Made by a program: the position numbers and the translations under genes. The notes beneath the pieces are model-generated. The model saw only the letters and a list, made by a program, of their open reading frames with translations, was not told the DNA's origin and did no database searches. From assembly GCF_026151205.1 (NCBI RefSeq), contig NC_087080.1, positions 14,209,337 to 14,273,336 of the forward strand: a DNA stretch of 64,000 bases. The letters run 5' to 3'. The DNA comes from Bolinopsis microptera. Taxonomy: Eukaryota > Ctenophora > Tentaculata > Lobata > Bolinopsidae. Shown here piece after piece: positions 58,801-64,000 of the stretch (its first letter is position 1; each line of letters begins with the position of its first letter).

Positions 58801-61800
58801 ATCTAGAGCTGCTTATATGTTTGTTTCGTTTACTAGTGCACCTACTACCGGAATACCCTTGTTGTGAGTTTTAGCTTAGTCCGATCATTCGAGAATATTC
58901 GAGAACATTCGAGAGAGTTTGTCGGTGGATCACGTGAAAGTTGAAGATGAGTAGCTGTTTTTGTTTTCGTAACACTGTGAACAGTGTTAACTCTCGTTTG
59001 GTCTCCGAACAGTGTATGGAGAAGCTGAAGACGTCTCTGAGTGATAAGAATGTGTTTGACATCCTGGAACAGTCCACTGGGGATATCGGTATGCTTTCTT
59101 TTTATTTATTTTTTTCTGTGTTTCAGGTCGGAATTTTTATTTAGTAATTCATTTAGTAAATTTGTTCAGAAAATTTATTTAGAAAATGTATTTAGAAAAT
59201 GCTTTTAGTAAATTTGGATTTATATGTCTTTGGTGGTCTTGAAAAATACTGAGCATTTACGATGTTACCAACCAAGGGCTTCTTTCAAGGATGGCGGGAA
59301 AATTTTCTCTTTGAAACTGAAACGCTCTGTAAAATTAGAGGACCTCTTTAAATGTTGAAATTTTGCCTTCAAAAGGAGATTTTAACAGATTTTAACAGGC
59401 TGGATCCGTTTTAAATTGTATTATGTCTCCTAACTGTTAGAGCAGAGCAAGTTTATATTATTCTAGAAGAAGAATACTCTCAAATTGAGGGTCTCAATCC
59501 TCTATTTAATGTTTATTTAAATTGAACAAGAGAATTTTCAAAGAGCTGCCTTAGTCCTACAAAGGAGTCCACCATTTAACACACTATTTAACCATACTAT
59601 TATGCCTTCCCAAATGCACGGTAACTCAATATAACGGGTATAAAACATACTGTTAGTCGACATGCACCGTCTGGCATGTTAAGAAACCGTGACTGGATCT
59701 GATTCTAACGACTAAAACCTACCTCAGGAGTACTGAACTCAGTGGCTATGACCTACATAGAGGACAACTTCAAGACACTTTACAAAAACGACAGGATCTT
59801 AAGGTTGAACTGGGAGAGTTTCCACAAGATACTGTCCAGTGACCGTCTCAACGTTGAGAATGAGGATAAGGTAATTAGAATTTTTTTAATTTTCTGTATC
59901 GAGTTTTAAATTTTACCTGATCAGCTTCTAGTTCTAGTGTCCTTGTATAATGGTAGCTGATATCATTGTCGTTTCTCGTCTCACAACATGCTTGTAGCTC
60001 CTCCTACTCGGTGTCCACTGAAATTTGTATTTTGTTTGGATTATGGTTTTAAAGGTTGTGTGGTATTATTATCTCTATTATTTAACGGCACTTATTTACT
60101 ACACGGCACTTACTATACGGCACTCACTATACGGAACGTACTTACTATACTTAGCTCACCATCTTTCCCAATCTATTGCCGATCAAATAATCCCCAATCC
60201 ATCAGTATTCACAGTAACCCCACCAATAACTGTGTGCTAGTGACCCCACCCCAGCAACTCTTAACGGTATATAACCCCATGTCTCGCCAGGTCTATCAGT
60301 TAGCATTAGCGTGGGTAGCTAAGGTATATAACCCCATGTCTCGCCAGGTCTATCAGTTAGCATTAGCGTGGGTAGCTAAGGTATATAACCCCATGTCTCG
60401 CCAGGTCTATCAGTTAGCATTAGCGTGGGTAGCTAAGGTATATAACCCCATGTCTCGCCAGGTCTATCAGTTAGCATTAGCGTGGGTAGCTAAGGTATAT
60501 AACCCCATGTCTCGCCAGGTCTATCAGTTAGCATTAGCGTGGGTAGCTAAGGTGTATAACCCCATGTCTCGCCAGGTCTATCAGTTAGCATTAGCGTGGG
60601 TAGCTAAGGTATATAACCCCATGTCTCGCCAGGTCTATCAGTTAGCATTAGCGTGGGTAGCTAAGGATGACATTGGAAGAAAACCTCACGTTACCGAGAT
60701 CTGCTCAAAAATACGGATCCCCTTCATGACAGACTACGGACTACAGGTTCGCTCTTCTAACCTGCAGTTACTTTTTCATTTTTTAGATATCATTGAGCAT
60801 AAGCAGTGATACAACGTATCTCGGGATGATCCGTAGAGTCTCGACTAGTTTCGGCTTACCGCCATCAACAGGATCGATGAATCATTTCAAATTATTTGTT
60901 ATTATATAGTAGTGTTGAAAGTATTAAAACTTACTTTTTCATAACTTTCTAGTAGTTCAAGTTACTTTTGGTCACTTTTTATTTACTCTTGAAACCTGAT
61001 TTGTTTTAAGTTATTTTTGTTAGCTGAACAGTACATTTTTACTGTTTTGAAGTGTTAAGTTTCTAATATATGGTTGAGTTACTCTCAACCCCTTTATAGT
61101 CCCTAGTGTGGTTTGAAGCCTCATAACTTTAATGGCTAGTGTAACTTTCATTAGTGATTAGAACACAAAAGTCGTTGTTAGTAAAGCACATTCTTCATTT
61201 ATTACGAGCTGCATAGCATGGTGTTTGTAATAGTAAATAATATTCGCATATTGCGTGTGCAAAGAGTCGTTAGCAATTATCATTCCACCATTTATTAATT
61301 GTAATTATACCATATAATAGCGGTGATGTGTTAAACAACGTGTCATTAACCGGAAATCCTGGATAATGTACGGGGGATGATTTGTGAGTGGGGGATTGTT
61401 ACAAAAACCGTGTAAAAAAAACATTTTCTCCTTGCAGAACATGGTGTGTAACAAGAACATCCTGACGAGTAACGAGGAGTTTTACAATAATATAGAGACG
61501 TTGCTAGGCAACCCTGCAGCGTTGCAGGTCCCCTTTTATCAGAGGGTCAATGATAAGATGGGGAAGATATTCGTGTTTGGGGGGTATCTGAACAGATCCC
61601 ACATTACTACCACTATGGAGGTTTACAACAGGTATATAGCAAGTACACTTAGGTATATAGCCAGTACATTTAGGTACTATAGCAAGATATGGTCTGAGTA
61701 GTAGTACTCACTTCTAATATTTAAATATCCATCATTATCATTAGTCCCCTGACTATTAGTCGCACTTCCACATTTTATAGCTTACTTTTACAACAACAGT

Positions 61801-62817
61801 TTAAATACAAAATAAAACCAAATTGCTGGTAACCATAGTAACTAGTAACCATATTGCTGGTAACCATAGTAACTAGTAACCATATTGCTGGTAACCATAG
61901 TAACTAGTAACCATATTGCTGGTAACCATAGTAACTAGTAACCAAATTGCTGGTAACCATAGTAACTAGTAACCATATTGCTGGTAACCATTGTAACTAG
62001 TAACCATATTGCTGGTAACCATAGTAACTAGTAACCAAATTGCTGGTAACCATAGTAACTAGTAACCATATTGCTGGTAATCATAGTAACTAGTAACAAA
62101 ATTGCTGGTAAACATAGTAACTAGTAACCATATTGCTGGTAACACAAAACATGAACCTGTTCTCATTGTCCAGGCGTACAGGAGCATGGGAAACAATAGA
62201 GGAGATGAACATGACAAGTACACCACCCAGTATCTACTCGGCAACCATGACTTCTGTTGCTGTTGATAATAAGATCTACATCGCAGGTATATTGTTACTT
62301 CATGGAGTTACATTATAATGTTACGTTACTTCATGGAGTTACATTATGATTTTATAATGTTACGTTATAACGCCTATCGTAGTGATAACGTGGAGACAGT
62401 ATTTTTTGCGGTACCATGACATTGTCATGGCAACAGTTAAACATTGTTATGGTTACTATAAGTATGACAATGGTGGGAGAGTTCCAACCCTATTTTACCC
62501 ATTATCCATATCTACATTTTAGTTTACGTTTTTCTCACAAAATGACCATATTTGGGATTAAATCCTTATCTTAAAACCTACCTACAGTAAAACTTTGTCA
62601 CGACAACAATATAACCGTGACACACTATCCCAGGGGGACAAAGTGACAGCGGCACGAGGTTGGATACCACCTTTGTATTTGACGGTATTCTCTCCATCTG
62701 GGCCAGTCTTCAGGAGATGCCGACTGTAAGAGTGAAGAGCGCTGCTGCTCGCTTTGGCAACTTCTTGTACGTCAGTGGGGGACAGAAGGATAGGCATACC
62801 ATGAACGAAGTTATCAG
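52693..62817 (+). CDS. KLHL: BTB-BACK-Kelch (KLHL-type) protein, nine exons of a partial gene
   Basis: The product is probably a cullin-3 substrate adaptor: BTB binds Cul3 and dimerises, BACK links, and Kelch blades bind substrate (family knowledge). Exons 52693-52878, 53649-53734, 55147-55229, 59013-59088, 59728-59870, 60633-60746, 61438-61631, 62174-62286 and 62634-62817 join in phase to 1179 nt (393 codons). The BTB domain contains YAEHLLNNLHGD, TCDVIIKTKENTSIFAHSAI and IIDYLYTG. The BACK domain contains TYIEDNFKTL, ILSSDRLNVENEDK and VYQLALAWVAKDD. The first Kelch repeats contain IFVFGGYLNRS, MEVYNR, AWETIEEMNM, KIYIAGG, IWASLQEM and FLYVSGG. Normal KLHL proteins are about 550-650 residues with five or six blades, so the remaining blades lie beyond the right edge. 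The start may be the ATG at 52724 or in an upstream exon I could not find. Which KLHL it is cannot be told. Confidence 0.92.
53649..53734 (+). CDS. KLHL: KLHL exon 2 (end of BTB)
   Basis: The acceptor is CTTCCCCCCAG and the donor G|GTAAGT. It encodes LCKAGRYTIDLSHLSATALQ followed by DIIDYLYTG. It carries the family hallmark 'f..ll.yiYTG' at the end of the BTB fold. Confidence 0.9.
53935..54005. repeat. Short CCCTGGTATAGCA repeats
   Basis: Four imperfect copies of ACCCTGGTATAGC lie in KLHL intron 2. Confidence 0.75.
54759..54857. repeat. 32-bp tandem repeat, three copies
   Basis: The unit is CATCAGACTCTCAGCACG plus ATATGTTGCATGTT, in KLHL intron 2. Confidence 0.88.
55147..55229 (+). CDS. KLHL: KLHL exon 3 (BTB-BACK linker)
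   Basis: The acceptor is TATTCTAG and the donor CAG|GTAGGG. It encodes QFNIVNKKFLSMVLTLKELE and MEEIIDQ, corresponding to the helices that follow YTG (usually 'l.i....V..ll.aA..lQ'). The intron after it contains the 44-bp repeats and the 1.93-kb inverted-repeat element. Confidence 0.87.
55485..55665. repeat. 44-bp tandem repeat, four copies
   Basis: Copies start at 55485, 55529, 55573 and 55617. The unit is CCCGGCTTATGGCCTGATCA plus AGCATGTAGGTTAAATGTCG and TACT, in KLHL intron 3. Confidence 0.93.
55933..57868. mobile_element. Unclassified 1.93-kb inverted-repeat element in KLHL intron 3
   Basis: The element is 55937-57864 (1928 bp). It has a perfect 29-bp terminal inverted repeat beginning CAGCAATAGCAGCAAATCTG and running to GGGGAAACTT. 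The sequence TGTT lies on both sides and could be a 4-bp target duplication. The interior has no long ORF. It contains some 20-25 irregularly spaced copies of TTAACCACC or its inverse GGTGGTTAA, and two CpG-rich near-palindromes (56329-56354 and 56500-56527). It is probably a non-autonomous DNA transposon. The superfamily is unknown; a 4-bp duplication is seen for example in Ginger and Chapaev elements. Confidence 0.8.
59013..59088 (+). CDS. KLHL: KLHL exon 4 (start of BACK)
   Basis: This 76-nt exon encodes CMEKLKTSLSDKNVFDILEQ and STGDI. It begins with the conserved Cys that follows the BTB-BACK linker. A second acceptor-like site (GTGAACAG) lies 28 bp upstream but leads straight into a stop, so the GAACAG at 59012 is chosen. 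The donor is CG|GTATGC. Confidence 0.85.
59728..59870 (+). CDS. KLHL: KLHL exon 5 (BACK core)
   Basis: This 143-nt exon encodes VLNSVAMTYIEDNFKTLYKN, then DRILRLNWESFHKILSSDRL and NVENEDK. 'FI..NF..L', 'L....F..LLSSD.L.V..E' is the classic BACK pattern. The acceptor is ACCTCAG and the donor AAG|GTAATT. Confidence 0.92.
60267..60665 (+). repeat. 57-bp tandem repeat, seven copies, spanning the acceptor of KLHL exon 6
   Basis: Units start at 60267, 60324, 60381, 60438, 60495, 60552 and 60609. They are identical except for one A-to-G change in unit six. Each unit is 24 bp of intron end (GTATATAACCCCATGTCTCG plus CCAG) and 33 bp of exon start. Every unit reads VYNPMSRQVYQLALAWVAK in the coding frame. 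Confidence 0.97.
60633..60746 (+). CDS. KLHL: KLHL exon 6 (end of BACK), minimal form
   Basis: In its shortest form the exon is exactly 38 codons: VYQLALAWVAKDDIGRKPHV, TEICSKIRIPFMTDYGLQ. This matches BACK 'V..A...WV..D...R......LL..IR.P.M'. The acceptor is TCTCGCCAG and the donor CAG|GTTCGC. The same acceptor with the first 11 codons occurs in six further tandem copies upstream, all in frame, so the exon could start at any of seven sites. Confidence 0.88.
61438..61631 (+). CDS. KLHL: KLHL exon 7 (start of Kelch repeats)
   Basis: The acceptor is TCTCCTTGCAG. It encodes NMVCNKNILTSNEEFYNNIE, passes through QRVNDKMGKIFVFGGYLNRS and ends TTTMEVYNR. 'IFVFGGY' and 'MEVYN' are the first Kelch-blade landmarks. 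The donor AACAG|GTATAT is the first of three similar donors 21 bp apart. Confidence 0.9.
61630..61690 (+). repeat. 21-bp repeat carrying the donor of KLHL exon 7
   Basis: AG|GTATATAGCAAGTACACTT, AG|GTATATAGCCAGTACATTT and AG|GTACTATAGCAAG follow one another at a 21-bp step from 61630. All are in frame. Confidence 0.88.
61822..62145. repeat. 31-bp minisatellite in KLHL intron 7
   Basis: About ten copies of TTGCTGGTAACCATAGTAAC plus TAGTAACCATA run to within 30 bp of the acceptor of exon 8. Confidence 0.93.
62174..62286 (+). CDS. KLHL: KLHL exon 8 (Kelch)
   Basis: The acceptor is TTGTCCAG and the donor CAG|GTATAT. It encodes RTGAWETIEEMNMTSTPPSI, YSATMTSVAVDNKIYIAG. W.....M and KIYIAG mark the end of one blade and the start of the next. 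It joins in phase to the next exon, giving AGG. Confidence 0.9.
62634..62817 (+). CDS. KLHL: KLHL exon 9 (Kelch)
   Basis: The acceptor is ACTATCCCAG and the donor ATCAG|GTAATG. It encodes GQSDSGTRLDTTFVFDGILS, IWASLQEMPTVRVKSAAARF and GNFLYVSGGQKDRHTMNEVI. It covers a second blade and the start of a third. The gene continues beyond 64000. Confidence 0.91.
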
Positions 62818-63464
62818 GTAATGTGAAGTGCGATGTATATGCTGTATTAATGTAATGTATTCTGAGGGATGCGGCGGTGACTTATCTTGAATAACTTTAA
62901 CAACAACTTGGTAGACACAATTACTGGTCGTGTTTAATTCTCCTCAGACGCTTCACATAATTAAGCGTCTGACGAGACTTAAGACGAAAAGTTTGTGTAA
63001 TTAACGCTTACATCAAATTTACCTCCACCAATGACTAATTTGTGATTTCTAGGAATAATGTTTGGTCATTGCATCCTTGATCCCCCCTTTTAAGCACGCG
63101 GAATAGGGTGAGGTTGTGAAGTTGGTCAAGTGCTAATAAAAGTTCTGACACGCCAACCTCTAATAATCGTTAATATCTTGACAGGGCTCTATCGTTCCAT
63201 GTTAAAAATCAAGCAGCTACTGTGTACTGGTAGTAATATGTAGTTTATGACCAAAACTGTGTTAAAATGAGAATTACTGTTGAAAGCTGATACGGAGAAC
63301 GACCGTTTCAAGTCACAACGTATCACGTGATCTATAGTAGTATACTGTATAGTGTATAGTGTATGGAGTTGAGCCCATTACTTTAAACTTACCCTTGGCA
63401 CTAAACCACTAAACCATATATTCCAGTTTAAACCTCCCATTCCCCCATGCACGAATAAAACGCC
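62818..63464. other. KLHL intron, nothing recognised
   Basis: No exon-like frame or structured repeat is visible here. The gene's next exon should lie further right. Confidence 0.5.
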
Positions 63465-64000
63465 AAGATGTAACCCCCCCCCCCCCCCCCCCCACATGTT
63501 AAACAACTTACAGCAGTGCAGGAACCTGCCCCCCCCCCCCCACATGTTAAACAGTTTACAGCAGTGCAGGAACCTGACAAGCAGACCCCCCCCCCCCCCC
63601 CCCACATGTTAAACAACTTACAGCAGTGCAGGAACCTGCCCCCCCCCACATGTTAAACAACTTACAGCAGTGCAGGAACCTGCCCCCCCCCCCCCCACAT
63701 GTTAAACAACTTACAGCAGTGCAGGAACCTGGTCAGCAGACCCCCCCCCCCCCCACATGTTAAACAACTTACAGCAGTGCAGGAACCTGCCCCCCCCCCC
63801 CCCCCCCCCCCCACATGTTAAACAACTTACAGCAGTGCAGGAACCTGGTCAGCAGACCCCCCCCCCCCCACATGTTAAACAACTTACAGCAATGCAGGAA
63901 CCTGCCCCCCCCCACATGTTAAACAATTTACAGCAGTGCAGGAACCTGCCCCCCCCCCCCCCCACATGTTAAACAAATTACAGCAGTGCAGGAACCTGCC
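63465..64000. repeat. Array of a 37-bp block alternating with long C-tracts, ten copies to the window edge
   Basis: The block CACATGTTAAACAACTTACA plus GCAGTGCAGGAACCTG occurs at 63493, 63541, 63603, 63648, 63697, 63755, 63812, 63869, 63913 and 63963. Copies are separated by C-runs of 7 to more than 20. Some copies add GTCAGCAGA or ACAAGCAGA before the run. Confidence 0.96.

Noticed and set aside
63378-63972. Proline- and glycine-rich open frames
   Set aside because: They come from the C-tract array.
1-64000. tRNA, rRNA or spliceosomal RNA genes
   Set aside because: I looked for tRNA box B-type sequences and U6-like starts by eye and saw none. A dedicated RNA-gene scan would be needed to exclude weak candidates.

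Overview
This is an AT-rich eukaryotic, almost certainly animal, genomic window. Both recognisable genes are split into short exons with GT-AG introns. One encodes a long-chain acyl-CoA synthetase. The other encodes a BTB-BACK-Kelch (KLHL-type) protein, a family found mainly in metazoans. There is no sign of bacterial gene organisation. Cut-and-paste DNA transposons, their short derivatives and minisatellites dominate the rest, which suggests an invertebrate genome. I cannot name the species.

Layout. 1-8.3 kb: nine internal exons of an ACSL-type gene on the minus strand. Its 3' end lies beyond the left edge and its 5' exons were not found. Its introns hold a 2.3-kb DNA transposon with an 8-bp target duplication, a mariner-derived MITE and several minisatellites. 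8.8-10.3 kb: a Tc1/mariner-type element with long inverted repeats and a broken transposase. 10.3-25.45 kb: a satellite array of about 2.45 kb per unit, six full units plus a partial one; its left edge lies inside the mariner inverted repeat. 25.5-36.7 kb: mostly non-coding, with degenerate 180-bp repeats, a 9-bp minisatellite, a 0.9-kb array of a 15-bp unit, and one plausible unrecognised coding exon at 34.4 kb. 36.7-39.66 kb: a TTAA-flanked piggyBac-like fold-back element carrying a nested 295-bp MITE. 40-52.5 kb: 36-bp repeats, a 722-bp mariner-type MITE, a 24-bp perfect hairpin and a 399-bp hAT-type MITE, with no convincing gene. 52.7-62.8 kb: nine exons of the KLHL-type gene on the plus strand, with a 1.93-kb unclassified inverted-repeat element in one intron. 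63.5-64 kb: an array alternating a conserved 37-bp block with long C-tracts.

The two genes are functionally unrelated: one acts in fatty-acid activation, the other is probably a substrate adaptor. They share an unusual feature: short tandem duplications lying exactly across exon-intron junctions. In the KLHL-type gene two of these keep frame. There are seven copies of a 57-bp acceptor unit (19 codons each) and three donor copies 21 bp apart (7 codons each). Alternative splice-site choice could therefore give a protein of graded length. This is the most interesting observation here and is easy to test with transcripts.
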